A program made the position numbers and the translations under genes. Below, one piece after another: positions 16,585 through 25,069 of a DNA stretch of 64,000 bases; positions within the stretch are counted from its first letter, which is position 1, and each line of letters begins with the position of its first letter. The notes under the pieces were generated by a model. It saw nothing but the letters and a program-made list of their open reading frames with translations. It ran no database searches and had not been told where the DNA came from. Source of the stretch: Bacteroidales bacterium MB20-C3-3 (GTDB lineage: Bacteria > Bacteroidota > Bacteroidia > Bacteroidales > UBA932). The stretch covers positions 62,001-126,000 of the forward strand of contig CP141202.1 in the NCBI GenBank assembly GCA_035609245.1, given 5' to 3'.

Positions 16585-17298
16585 TTATAGTTTGCTTGCT
16601 GTGTACAAAACAGATACACCTCCTGTCAAGGGTCTAAATGAGGTGTTAATAAAACCTACCTCCTCAAGTTCTTTGCAAAATGCAATATACTGAGGGAATT
16701 GGCTTACCGATTGGGGTAGATAGGTATATGCCTCCATATCTTTTGATACAAGCTTACCTATTAAAGGGAGGATGTTATGAAAATAGAACCTGTACAAGGC
16801 TCCCCATATTTTGTTTTTGGGTGAAGCAAACTCAAGTATTGAGAGCTCTCCTCCATTTTGAAGTACTCTGAAAATCTCTTTGAGCGCTCTCTTCCTGTTT
16901 TCAAAATTTCTTATACCAAATCCAATTGTAACCAATTGAAAACTTTTTTCTTCAAATGGAATATCATCAGCAGATGCTATAAAAAAAATTGGTTTGGAGA
17001 TATTGCTCTCTTTAAGTTTTCTGCATTTCTCTTTAGCAATTTCTACCATCTGATCTGCAATGTCAATTGCTGTAGTTTCTACCCCTGCTTTGTAAAGGGC
17101 AATTGCTATGTCACCTGTTCCAGTGGCAATATCCAAAGCCTTTGCAGGCCCTTTTTTCATTGAGTGGCTTATTAATACTCTTCGCCAGTACTTGTCTATT
17201 CCCAATGAAAGCAGGTGGTTAAGAAGGTCATAGCTGCCGGCAATGCCATTAAACATTGCGGATATTTTATTCCGCTCCTTGCTGATATCCCCGGACAT
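16585..17298 (-). CDS. menG: Demethylmenaquinone methyltransferase
   Basis: 237 residues of the UbiE/MenG family, the last step of menaquinone synthesis. The SAM site is ALDIATGTGDIAIAL (about 55-70), followed by AIDIADQMVEIAKEKC, then the UbiE-type block FQLVTIGFGIRNFENRKRALKEIFRVLQNGGELSILEFASP. The C-terminal YTYLPQSVSQFP is also family-typical. The start follows the upstream gene's stop by 2 nt (17301/17298), so translation is probably coupled to the 188-residue AIR-synthase-like gene. Menaquinone as sole quinone is the rule in Bacteroidota. Confidence 0.94.
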   Translation of the reverse strand: MSGDISKERNKISAMFNGIAGSYDLLNHLLSLGIDKYWRRVLISHSMKKGPAKALDIATGTGDIAIALYKAGVETTAIDIADQMVEIAKEKCRKLKESNISKPIFFIASADDIPFEEKSFQLVTIGFGIRNFENRKRALKEIFRVLQNGGELSILEFASPKNKIWGALYRFYFHNILPLIGKLVSKDMEAYTYLPQSVSQFPQYIAFCKELEEVGFINTSFRPLTGGVSVLYTASKL

Positions 17299-17300
17299 GG

Positions 17301-17867
17301 TTAGTTAATGAAATCAGAGATATATCCAAATGAAGTGTCATCCATTCTTAGCTCTCCTTTGGTAACATGTCCCAGTAAAGTAAGGGGTATGGAGTTGTTA
17401 AAGAAAAAATCAACAAACTGGCCCTCTTTATCTGCTGATACACTCACTAGAATTGCCGAGTTTTTATCTTTGAACAGAAAATCTTTGTCGCTTATCTCTG
17501 CATCACCTGTAATGTCAAAACCAAGTTTCTTAATACTGCAGGCTTCAATAAGTCCGCAGAAAAGACCTGATTTTTCAAGTGAGTGAGCACTGGTAACAAG
17601 GTTCTGAGAAATGGCATCATAAAGAATCTCCAGAATAGAGCTTTTGTCTTTAATATGCTTTTTATAATCGCCAAGAAGATATATGGTATCACTCTTTTTT
17701 ACAAAATTCATCTGGATAGGATGTCCCTCCTTTTCAAATTGAGAATCAACAGGTTTTTTGGCATATTTGGCAATTCTCTCACGCAGTTCTGTACTCTCTG
17801 AGATCAAATTGCCTATCTCAACGAGGTCCTCCATGTTTTCTATCTGTTTCTTAAAGTTGTCGTTCAT
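17301..17867 (-). CDS. Stand-alone AIR-synthase/PurL C-terminal-like domain protein
   Basis: 188 residues without a signal peptide. The segment LVTSAHSLEKSGLFCGLIEACSIKKLGFDI is close to the SAHDVSDGGL...LAES block of the C-terminal domain shared by AIR synthase, PurL and related ATP enzymes. The glycine-rich ATP-site residues of full-length members are only partly kept, and the N-terminal half of those enzymes is absent. It may therefore be a repurposed domain rather than a catalyst. It is translationally adjacent (2 nt) to menG and the cls-PAP2 genes, with no purine gene nearby. Function is unknown. Confidence 0.5.
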   Translation of the reverse strand: MNDNFKKQIENMEDLVEIGNLISESTELRERIAKYAKKPVDSQFEKEGHPIQMNFVKKSDTIYLLGDYKKHIKDKSSILEILYDAISQNLVTSAHSLEKSGLFCGLIEACSIKKLGFDITGDAEISDKDFLFKDKNSAILVSVSADKEGQFVDFFFNNSIPLTLLGHVTKGELRMDDTSFGYISDFIN

Positions 17868-17960
17868 GCCTTTTACATTAAGATTTATGTAAAGTTAAGA
17901 TTTTTTTCTGAATCTCTTTTAAATTCTCGAAAAGCGTATTATCTTTGTGCTCCCAAAAAA

Positions 17961-18047
17961 GCCCAGATGGTGAAATTGGTAGACACGCTACTTTGAGGGG
18001 GTAGTGCCGGCAACGGTGTGCAAGTTCGAGTCTTGTTCTGGGCACCA
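17961..18047 (+). tRNA. tRNA-Leu (anticodon GAG)
   Basis: An 87-nt class II tRNA: acceptor GCCCAGA/TCTGGGC, anticodon stem CTACT/GGTAG around loop TTGAGGG (anticodon GAG), variable arm GTGCCGGCAACGGTGT, T loop GTTCGAGTC, encoded CCA (18045-18047). A -7-like TATCTTTG lies at 17940-17947. It marks the left border of the accessory region, but no copy of its 3' end was seen at the right border. Confidence 0.95.
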
Positions 18048-18051
18048 ATAT

Positions 18052-18088
18052 AAAAACCAAAATACTGAAATACAGTTTTTTGGTTTTT
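18052..18088 (+). terminator. Terminator after tRNA-Leu
   Basis: AAAAACCAAAA (18052-18062) pairs with TTTTGGTTTTT (18078-18088) and more T follow. AT-rich but symmetrical, directly after the tRNA. Confidence 0.65.
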
Positions 18089-18191
18089 CTCTTTTTAATC
18101 CACGTCCGCACCACGTCCGCAATTAAAGAAAAGTAATTTATTGAATAATCTTATTTACTGGCTATATAGACCATCCCTTGAGGTCAAAAAT

Positions 18192-18356
18192 TTAAGATGC
18201 AAATTCATATTTTCCGATCCTGTCTTTCAAGATAATCTTAAGGTAATCAATAGAATTATGTTTATACCTAACAATTTCAGCCAGCCTTAAGTATATAGTT
18301 TTGAGATATTCTCTAATATTATGTTCTTCAGGCCGTTGATATTTAGAATAAATATT
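18192..18356 (-). pseudogene. C-terminal gene remnant, family unknown
   Basis: A 54-codon open stretch without a start codon ends at TAA 18192-18194. The deduced peptide (...REYLKTIYLRLAEIVRYKH... ending ...KYEFAS) has an ordinary composition and looks like the tail of a lost gene. The rest of 18089-18546 shows no gene, only AT-rich sequence. This could equally be chance; I do not recognise a family. Confidence 0.3.
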
Positions 18357-18546
18357 CTAAATTTGGTTCGTTGTTCTAGATTTTGTTGAGTAGCTGATCT
18401 TGTGTCTTAAAAGCAAAATTAATGCTGTTTGAGGGGTTTAAGAATTTGGCCAAAATCTTTAATCAATCTGTATATACCTTACGAAAATATAGTGTCTATT
18501 TTAAAATAATACACTTAACTCAACAAAAAATCAAATAAAAACTTTT

Positions 18547-19767
18547 ATGGATGAAAGATTTGAAATCAGTTTCTCAGAAGGTGGTGTAGGCGCCTTAGAA
18601 ACTATTATTACAGGTGGCCTTGCTAAGGCAGTAGAGAAAGGTCTGGATACAATAACTGGAAGCGATGAGCATGGATGGTATTGTACGATTGAAGATAGTA
18701 TCACAGAATTAAAAGTAACATGTTGGGGACCAACAAAGGAAAAGGCCCAAGAAAAAGCACTTACTTATATCTGGAAAGATATCGAGGATTTTGAATATGA
18801 ACAAGAAAAAGAAGAAAGGGAAGAGGAAGAAGAACGAAAACGAATACAATTTGAAAAGGAGCAATCGGAGCGCAGAAGAATATCAAACGAATCAAACAGT
18901 GATAGCTCATCTTCTTCTGATGCTATTATAAAAATAATTGCCTGGATAGTTGGAATTTGCTTAGCAGTCTTTGTAGTTATTTGGCTTGCTATAAATGTTG
19001 TGATCCCTGTAGCAATGTTAAATTCAGCATTAATATTTGCCATTTTAACTTTTGTCTTCATGAATAAAAAGACTTTGTTTGCATCTCTTGCGTTAGTTGG
19101 AGGAGCGTATTTGATAATTGATGTGACTAATGGATGGCTCTCATTACTTTTCGTAGAAAATGTAGTTAAAAGTCCTTATTGGATAAGTGCTTTTGTATAT
19201 ATCAATGCTGCTGCAATTGGATTCTGCACTTGGCTTTTAATAAGCCCTCTTTGGTTAAAATCCAACCAATTGGAACCAAATAATAAAAGGAAGAATTTGA
19301 TTCTAAAGAGTAGCTTGATTTTAATTGTTGCTTTTACAGTAGCGATAGCTCCGATTATTTATAATAGTGTAAATAATCCATTTAATAGTCCATTTAATAA
19401 TAGCCATTACGATGAAACTTCTATGACAAATAGCACACCCCAAAGTAAATTAAATAAGTTTGTTGGAACTTGGACTGTTGATTTATATCCCATAGTTGAA
19501 ATAAAAATAATCGATAATCAAATACGGATTAGAGAGTGTTATGGAGCTGATGCAGAATCCGGTATAGAATATTGGGGTTCTTTCGAAAATGATGTAATTA
19601 CTGCCAAAGGAAATCCACAAGATTTCTACAAATTCCAATTACCTACATTTAAATTATTGGAAAATGGAAATTTGTATTTTGATTGTGGTGCTGGACCATA
19701 TGAATTAAACAAATCAAACAAGAAATTAACAGCTTCAAGATTTGATGCTCCTGTAAATAATGATTAA
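18547..19767 (+). CDS. Hypothetical membrane protein with N-terminal coiled coil
   Basis: 406 residues, family not recognised. Visible parts: an N-terminal soluble domain (1-80) containing a Gly-rich helix (GGVGALETIITGGLAKAVEKG); a strongly charged Glu/Arg coiled coil (about 80-115); a Ser-rich linker (SNSDSSSSSDA); four or five membrane segments (about 130-270); and a C-terminal domain starting NKFVGTWTVDLYPIVEIKI that looks like a small beta-barrel/lipocalin-like fold (NGNLYFDCGAGPYEL). It is alone on its strand in AT-rich sequence right after tRNA-Leu, at the beginning of the accessory region. Role unknown. Confidence 0.6.
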   Translation: MDERFEISFSEGGVGALETIITGGLAKAVEKGLDTITGSDEHGWYCTIEDSITELKVTCWGPTKEKAQEKALTYIWKDIEDFEYEQEKEEREEEEERKRIQFEKEQSERRRISNESNSDSSSSSDAIIKIIAWIVGICLAVFVVIWLAINVVIPVAMLNSALIFAILTFVFMNKKTLFASLALVGGAYLIIDVTNGWLSLLFVENVVKSPYWISAFVYINAAAIGFCTWLLISPLWLKSNQLEPNNKRKNLILKSSLILIVAFTVAIAPIIYNSVNNPFNSPFNNSHYDETSMTNSTPQSKLNKFVGTWTVDLYPIVEIKIIDNQIRIRECYGADAESGIEYWGSFENDVITAKGNPQDFYKFQLPTFKLLENGNLYFDCGAGPYELNKSNKKLTASRFDAPVNND

Positions 19768-19944
19768 CAATTTTGTTAATCACAATAGTAAAAATTATTG
19801 CAGAAGAATGAATGGTAATTAGAAATATTCAAAATTGTAGATTTAGTTGTGAGATGGTCTAGTTTTTCAGACAGTTTTTTATTGAATTTTTAATTTATTC
19901 GCGTAAGTAGTTCTTTGACAAGTATATAAATTTTAAACTAGGAG

Positions 19945-20366
19945 TTATGCCGCTTTGTTGAATATTTTTGCCGGCGTTGTGTAATCCAGGCTTGAATGCT
20001 CTCTCAAATTATTGTAAAAATTTACAAACTCGCTGCAGCACCTTTGCAAATCTGTACCATTCTCAGGGAGTTCTAAATATATTTTATCATATTTGATAGT
20101 CCTGAAAAACCTCTCAACGAATTAATTGTCTGTTGCTCTTCCTTTTCCGTCCATAGATATTTGTATATCTTGGTCTTTAAGGAAATTGATATATTCTTTA
20201 GAATTTCAAGCTCTAAAGAACTCGCAACGGATGGCGTATAATAAAGAGAGCTTCTGCTGATGTTGAGCAACTCACATTGTTTGCAAAGAGAAAGCTCCGC
20301 GCTCTCTTTTTCAATCAGATTCTTCCGCTGATCCATAGGAATCATAGTACTTTTTTTTTGAGCCAA
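19945..20366 (-). pseudogene. Transposase OrfB remnant (IS3 family)
   Basis: The N-terminal part (EKESAELSLCKQCELLNISRSSLYYTP) is typical of IS3 OrfB. The frame then jumps to a short segment and stops. A different frame downstream restores the C-terminal signature EFVNFYNNLREHSSLDYTTPAKIF, ending at 19945. The whole DDE catalytic core is lost by deletion and frameshift, so no active transposase can be made. Confidence 0.85.
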
Positions 20367-20629
20367 TCGTTTTCTACCTTTAACTGACCTATTTGTTTGA
20401 AAAGTTCTTCCTTTTCCTTTTCGGCGTCTTGAATAGTCTTTTTGTCCTCATTCCCTTTGCTGAAAACACTTGCTGCATTTTCCAGAAACTCTCTTTTCCA
20501 AATGGAAATCAGATTGGGGTGTAATTCAAACTGTTCTGCCAGCTCGCTAAGAGATTTGTGTTCTTTAATAGCCTCCAAAACTACCCGGGCTTTGAATTCG
20601 GCTGTGAATTTGCGTCGTGATCTTTTCAT
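20342..20629 (-). CDS. IS3-family transposase OrfA
   Basis: 95 residues: an N-terminal HTH of the IS3/IS911 type (RRKFTAEFKARVVLEAIKEHKSLSELAEQFELHPNLISIWKREFLENA) followed by a leucine-zipper coiled coil (KEELFKQIGQLKVENDWLKKK). OrfA normally binds the element ends and is fused to OrfB by programmed -1 frameshifting. An A/T slippery run (AAAAAAAAAGT on the coding strand) overlaps the orfA/orfB junction at about 20347-20356. The partner orfB is broken, so only a DNA-binding fragment would be made. Confidence 0.85.
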   Translation of the reverse strand: MKRSRRKFTAEFKARVVLEAIKEHKSLSELAEQFELHPNLISIWKREFLENAASVFSKGNEDKKTIQDAEKEKEELFKQIGQLKVENDWLKKKVL

Positions 20630-20734
20630 AATGACAGAAATTTAATTGTTTATTAATTCCTGTCCAAAATTTTTAGACCATTACAGTCTTTATGCAGCAA
20701 ATTTTTCACTGTGGCTCTGTCTTTCTACGCTTGT

Positions 20735-20867
20735 GCACAACGGACGAGGCTATAAGCAGTTGGGGACTTCGTGGACGCTTCCTTATCAACCGAGCAGAAA
20801 GCTTGCAAGCGAGAGCGACGCACGACCAACCACTTAAACCCCAATTGCTTATGAGCCTGTGTTAGCC
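20735..20867 (-). other. attC-like recombination site 1
   Basis: Ends GCACAAC (20735-20741) and GTTAGCC (20861-20867). Long inner arms GGCTATAAGCAGTTGGGG (20748-20765) and CCCCAATTGCTTATGAGCC (20839-20857) are imperfect inverted repeats. The stop codon of the 20862-21635 gene lies inside the GTTA end, as in integron cassettes. Structure and length match the eight sites in 28370-38002. Confidence 0.72.
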
Positions 20868-21635
20868 CCAGTTTTTTATTATTTTTTTGTTGTAATATTT
20901 ACATTTATCATAAAAATCAACGATAGTAGAATCCTGTGATTTTTCAACCAATTCTTCCCACGTTATCAATTTGACATCAAGTTTATCAATAAAATTATCA
21001 AGATTAGAATTTATCCAATCAAAAATATCTCTCTTTTTATCATCATCTGTCGGATAATGCGAAATCCTATTTTTTATTGTAGTTTTAATATTATCCTTAT
21101 CCGTAAAGCTTTTAAAAGTCGGCTCCATAACAATCTGTTCTTCTGGAAGTAATACATAAAAAGCTAACTTTTTAAAATTATCAATCTGTATTGTTTTATT
21201 ATCATAAATCAGTTTGGCAATACAGGCAACATTTCGTGCAGCTTGATTATAATTATCAGCATTTTTAGTTCCTGTCGACAATTTACTATACATTTTAGCC
21301 TCAGTCACATAAAAGAAATCGCAAGAATCTTTTAGAATCAAGTCTCCTGTGTCTTTTTTGCCAATTTCAAATTTACCAACAACACCATCGGCATGAGTCC
21401 AAGACTCTGAAAGATTATCTCCTCGTGTTCTTGCTAAAAATGGTGAAGGCAATAACGCTTCTGAAAACCAATCTACATTATCAGGGAATAATAAATCCTG
21501 ATGAATTATCCTTTTTTCTTTGATTTGCTGCAAAATAATCCTAAGAATCCAGCCCTCATTATACAATAAAGTTGGTGGAATATTTGTGTCAGATTTATCT
21601 GCTTTTTCTAATATTTGAAGAATCTCATTTTTCAT
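20862..21635 (-). CDS. Cassette protein, PD-(D/E)XK nuclease-like
   Basis: 257 residues, no signal peptide. The central part TGDLILKDSCDFFYVTEAKMYSKLS, at about residues 95-120, has the D...(E)xK spacing of PD-(D/E)XK nucleases (D of GDLI, E and K of EAK). It is followed by YNQAARNVACIAKLI, which resembles the helix after the core. Whether it cuts DNA is unknown; it may be a defence or restriction-type protein. The gene is a single-gene cassette: its stop overlaps attC-like site 1, and upstream it abuts a roughly 230-bp repeat (21671-21899) that also precedes the large array. Confidence 0.6.
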   Translation of the reverse strand: MKNEILQILEKADKSDTNIPPTLLYNEGWILRIILQQIKEKRIIHQDLLFPDNVDWFSEALLPSPFLARTRGDNLSESWTHADGVVGKFEIGKKDTGDLILKDSCDFFYVTEAKMYSKLSTGTKNADNYNQAARNVACIAKLIYDNKTIQIDNFKKLAFYVLLPEEQIVMEPTFKSFTDKDNIKTTIKNRISHYPTDDDKKRDIFDWINSNLDNFIDKLDVKLITWEELVEKSQDSTIVDFYDKCKYYNKKIIKNWG

Positions 21636-21670
21636 ATATCATTGTGCTGTGTGTCGGTTTGTAAAATTGG

Positions 21671-21899
21671 GGCTAACGATTTTATAGATTCATGTTTATT
21701 GGATATATCTTTCCAAAAATTGGAGATATGTACATATTTATTGAATAATATATTTCTTATAAAATCTTATTGTTTTAACGATCAAAATTCTTTCTAAAAT
21801 AAAATATAGCATTTGTAAGAATGTCATCAAGTTAACTATTTTTTTATTATTACCAATACACTTTTATCCACCATTTCCAATCCCGAATCATTAATCACC
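21671..21899 (-). repeat. Array-start repeat, left copy
   Basis: This segment aligns over its length (by eye roughly 75-80% identical) with 38268-38500. Shared stretches include TTTATAGAT, CATGTTTATTG, AGATATGTACA and AAGTTAACTATT. On the minus strand each copy ends in a GTTA core (GTTAGCC here, GTTATGA at 38268) immediately before the first cassette gene. It behaves like an attI- or attC-type entry point. A short inverted pair (GATTTTATA/TATAAAATC) has changed in step in the other copy (TTGTTTATA/TCTAAAACAA), hinting at conserved structure. Confidence 0.75.
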
Positions 21900-21901
21900 A
21901 A
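21836..21901 (-). pseudogene. 3' fragment of a homologue of the 38440-38739 gene
   Basis: The minus strand reads FLVINDSGLEMVDKSVLVIIKK-stop, which aligns with LALLIEEMELEMVGVKRFGN-stop at the C-terminus of the 99-residue protein at 38440-38739. No upstream part of the gene remains. It is the proximal end of the repeat at 21671-21899, so the duplicated unit included the tail of this gene. Confidence 0.6.
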
Positions 21902-21930
21902 AAATAAAGTCACCCGTGCGACACCTTTTG

Positions 21931-21952
21931 TCCTACCAGTAGGATAAATTTG
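21931..21952 (+). promoter_or_regulatory. Palindrome next to a TAnnTTTG element
   Basis: TCCTACCAGTAGGA (21931-21944) is a 6-2-6 palindrome between TTTG (21927-21930) and TAAATTTG (21945-21952). The spacing between the two promoter-like elements is only 14 nt. It precedes the small ORF and the WYL regulator gene and could be an autoregulatory operator. Confidence 0.45.
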
Positions 21953-21961
21953 AAATAAAAA

Positions 21962-22093
21962 ATGTTTTCATTTCTTACTTTTTGCTTATTGGTTTTGATT
22001 ATAGTCTTGTATTTGCTGAAAGTAGTTGTTCGGGATATTGTAGAATTTATTGAATTTCTGATAGATGAAATTCGGAAAAAGCCAAAAAAATAG
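21962..22093 (+). CDS. Small single-pass membrane peptide (43 aa)
   Basis: ATG at 21962 to TAG at 22091-22093. It begins MFSFLTFCLLVLIIVLYLLK, a full membrane helix, and ends in an amphipathic charged tail (DIVEFIEFLIDEIRKKPKK). It starts 10 nt after a TAnnTTTG element and ends 26 nt before the WYL-regulator gene on the same strand, so it could be the first gene of that operon. Small one-helix peptides of this form appear as toxins or membrane anchors in several systems; nothing here decides between these. Confidence 0.5.
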   Translation: MFSFLTFCLLVLIIVLYLLKVVVRDIVEFIEFLIDEIRKKPKK

Positions 22094-22119
22094 TATAGAT
22101 TTACATTAAAGAATTAATT

Positions 22120-23028
22120 ATGTCCAGACGAGAGACACTACAAAGACAAGTACTTATAGTATCTATTTTAAGAAAGCGCCCGGCTTCATTCTCCGAGGTT
22201 TCAGAGATACTTGAAAAGGAATCAGAGCTAAATGGCTACAACTTCAATATCTCAAAGCGTACCTTTCAGCGGGACTGTCAGGACATCTCATCCTTGTACA
22301 ATATTGAAATCGTATATGATAATTCTATAAGAGCATATTGCATCAAATACGACGATCACTCCGGGCTGAGCGAAAAGATGCTGGAGACTTTCGATACTCT
22401 AAACGCACTGAAATTAGGCAATACTCTATCTGAATATATTCAGTTTGACAACAGACGCCCTAAAGGAACAGAAAACCTGTACGGGCTGATTCATTCTATA
22501 AAGAATAGCCTTGTAATAAGTTTTACATACGAGAGATTCACAGATTCAGGAGCGTTCACAAGAAGAGTCGAGCCTTATGCGCTTAAAGAGTTCAAAAACA
22601 GATGGTATCTGATAGGAAAAGATCAAATGAATGGAAATGTCAGAACCTATGGCCTTGACCGGCTCGAAGATCTTGAAATCATTAAGCAGAAATTTCTCTA
22701 TCCGGAGGACTTCAGTCACGAACAACACTTCAGATACTCATTCGGGATTATAATTCCTGATGAGAATAAACCTGAAGAGATTATTCTCTCTTTCGACAGA
22801 GTAGCCAGTAAGTATATAAAATCAATGCCCCTTCACAGTAGCCAGAAGATTCTTCTGGACAGGGAGGATGAGCTGATAGTATCACTTAACCTTTGTGTAA
22901 CCTTTGACTTGGTTGTAGAGGTTCTCTCATATGGCAAACATGTAAAAGTTATTCAACCACAATCATTGATTGACCAAGTTGTACACTCCCTGCAAAGTTC
23001 TATTTCAAGATACAGCGACACGAATTGA
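22120..23028 (+). CDS. WYL-domain transcription regulator
   Basis: 302 residues. The N-terminal winged HTH (about 1-75; RRETLQRQVLIVSILRKRPASFSEVSEILE) is followed by a WYL domain at about 130-200 with the signature KNRWYLIGKDQMNGNVRTYGLDRLEDLEI, and a C-terminal WCX extension. WYL regulators bind nucleic-acid ligands and often control defence loci. Its stop codon overlaps the possible TTG start of the AAA ATPase gene, so both are one operon, and a VWA gene follows. A palindrome at 21931-21944 is a candidate operator. Confidence 0.88.
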   Translation: MSRRETLQRQVLIVSILRKRPASFSEVSEILEKESELNGYNFNISKRTFQRDCQDISSLYNIEIVYDNSIRAYCIKYDDHSGLSEKMLETFDTLNALKLGNTLSEYIQFDNRRPKGTENLYGLIHSIKNSLVISFTYERFTDSGAFTRRVEPYALKEFKNRWYLIGKDQMNGNVRTYGLDRLEDLEIIKQKFLYPEDFSHEQHFRYSFGIIIPDENKPEEIILSFDRVASKYIKSMPLHSSQKILLDREDELIVSLNLCVTFDLVVEVLSYGKHVKVIQPQSLIDQVVHSLQSSISRYSDTN

Positions 23029-24719
23029 CGCACATCTCATTTAGCTTTGAAATAAAAAAGCAAATGCAGAGTGTAGATTCAAAATTGTTACTAAAGAATA
23101 TTGATATTATTTTCCGGGAGTCTCGCAGGATTATTTCAGACGACCAGCCTTTTAACTCTGTTAAAAAAAGTCTTTCAACGATATCAAACTATTTTAGTAC
23201 CACAGAAAGAGAGTCATTTATTTTTGCGATTCTTTTTGTTTTAAATCTCAGTGAAACAAAAATTTCCTTTGTAAACCTCACTGAGCACTTTTCCAATCAG
23301 CCAACAAATATCCTTTTATTTAAAAGTGAACTTGAATCACTTTGCACTAAGGGAATTGTAAGAAAAAATTTTTCGGGTGGTGACGAAGATCCTTTCGGAG
23401 TAAGATATATGGTTAACCGCAAAGTAGTGGCAGATATACTGGATAATAAGCCTTTCTGTAAAGAGACTTTAAAGGAGCGTGACCTCTATTCATTACTGGA
23501 GAAGATATTTAAGACAATAGATAACAGAGAGAGCATTTTTGGCGGATCCAACTTATTATCGGCAGCAGTATTGGATATCATGAATGAGAACTTGGATATT
23601 CCATTCATAAATGCAATTCTTGATATGAAGTTGAAAGATGAGAACAATCTGATTTTTTTGTATGTTATATGGGCTATTCTTGACGAAAATCTTGAGCCGG
23701 ATGCAGGAATTGTACTTTATTCAATATACAGCAAAGCATCAGAAAGGATAAGAGTAATGCAAAGGCTCATTGACGGCAGCCATGAGCTGATTAAGAAAGG
23801 GCTCTTAGAGACAGGAGAAGGATTGTTTTCATCTGATATTCATTTAAAATTGAGTGAAGCAACGATTATCCTGGCAAAAAGCTATGGCGTCATATTTAAC
23901 AGAAGACCAAAATCGTCAAGGAAAATAATCACCCCTTCACAAATTAGATTTAAACAACTAATATTTAATGATAAAGCGATTAGCCAACTTAATACATTTA
24001 GAGATTTGCTAAGTCATAATCGCTATGAAAATCTGGCTAAAAACTTTGAGGCAATGAACCTGCCGGAATGTATAACGGCGATATTTTATGGAAGTCCCGG
24101 AACCGGGAAAACAGAGTCGGTTATGCAGATTGCCCGAGAAACCGACAGAGAGATTTTAAAGGTTGATATAAGTCAGACCAAATCGATGTGGTATGGAGAG
24201 AGTGAGAAAATAGTCAAGCAGATTTTCAAAGACTACAAAAACTTTATGAATGAGAGTGTCAGAACGCCCATCCTATTGATTAACGAAGCCGACGCTCTTA
24301 TTTCTAAAAGATTAGACATCTCTTTTTCTAGTACACAACATACAGAAAATACAATCCAGAAAATTATCCTGGAGGAGCTTGAAAATTTTAAGGGGATATT
24401 AATTGCCACGACTAACCTACTTCAGAATTTTGATAAAGCATTTGACAGACGATTTCTATATAAGATTCATTTTCCGAAACCAAATCAGGAGATAAGAATA
24501 AAGATCTGGAAGAATAAAAAAACCGACCTTTCAATTAGCGATTGCAATATGTTAGCATCAAAATTCCCCTTTTCAGGAGGTCATATAGATAATATCATAC
24601 GAAAGATCTCAATAGAGGAGGCAATTCAGGATTTACCCCTGCCAATTGATAAAATTGTAGAAATCTGTTCCACTGAATTACTTCAAAAAAATGGCGATCT
24701 AAAAACGATAGGATTTTAA
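23025..24719 (+). CDS. AAA ATPase of a WYL-AAA-VWA locus
   Basis: 564 residues from TTG (23025), which overlaps the WYL stop; an ATG at 23064 is the alternative start. Residues 1-300 are an all-alpha domain without recognised motifs. The AAA module is C-terminal: Walker A GSPGTGKT (356-363), Walker B ILLINEAD (416-423, Asn replacing the usual Asp but Glu kept), sensor-1 IATTNLLQNFDKAFDRRF with arginine-finger candidates, and a small helical lid. Single-ring AAA proteins of this type remodel protein partners. With a VWA protein next to it, a chelatase-like or MoxR-VWA-like pair is a reasonable model, not shown here. Confidence 0.8.
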   Translation: MTHISFSFEIKKQMQSVDSKLLLKNIDIIFRESRRIISDDQPFNSVKKSLSTISNYFSTTERESFIFAILFVLNLSETKISFVNLTEHFSNQPTNILLFKSELESLCTKGIVRKNFSGGDEDPFGVRYMVNRKVVADILDNKPFCKETLKERDLYSLLEKIFKTIDNRESIFGGSNLLSAAVLDIMNENLDIPFINAILDMKLKDENNLIFLYVIWAILDENLEPDAGIVLYSIYSKASERIRVMQRLIDGSHELIKKGLLETGEGLFSSDIHLKLSEATIILAKSYGVIFNRRPKSSRKIITPSQIRFKQLIFNDKAISQLNTFRDLLSHNRYENLAKNFEAMNLPECITAIFYGSPGTGKTESVMQIARETDREILKVDISQTKSMWYGESEKIVKQIFKDYKNFMNESVRTPILLINEADALISKRLDISFSSTQHTENTIQKIILEELENFKGILIATTNLLQNFDKAFDRRFLYKIHFPKPNQEIRIKIWKNKKTDLSISDCNMLASKFPFSGGHIDNIIRKISIEEAIQDLPLPIDKIVEICSTELLQKNGDLKTIGF

Positions 24720-25069
24720 TATTATAATAGCCAGAAAAAACCATTTTTTGCTCCACTTTAGATTACTTTCCACAAGGTTATCTATTTTGTCAAAACTTGT
24801 CAATCCATTAACTGATCTTTGTTAAAAATTATCGACAACTTTATAAAAATATCAATTATGGAAAACAAGCATCAGGTTCACAACTTAATTATTCTTGACG
24901 AGAGTGGCTCAATGGGGTCAATAAAAAACACCATTATCAAAGGATTTAATGAGCTGGTTCAGACTATTTGACTATTCCGGTGATATAGGGCCACTATTCT
25001 GGAGCATATGGGGCCAGTTACAGTTTTCTCGCTTTCATAGCAAAAGTGCATAAAAATTTTTAATGTTAT

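Larger units (their letters stand above)
19855..20680 (-). mobile_element. IS3-family element, internally deleted
   Basis: Imperfect terminal inverted repeats TGGTCTAGTTTTTCAGACAG (19855-19874) and the complement of 20659-20680 (TGGTCTAAAAATTTTGGACAGG) bracket an intact orfA and a broken orfB on the minus strand. At 826 bp it is well short of the usual 1.2-1.5 kb, because the catalytic middle of orfB is missing. No convincing target duplication is seen. It cannot move by itself. Confidence 0.8.

Noticed and set aside
17961-18047. tRNA-Leu as the attachment site of a genomic island reaching to about 38.7 kb
   Set aside because: No direct repeat of the tRNA 3' end was seen at the right border and no integrase gene lies next to the tRNA. 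The location is suggestive only.
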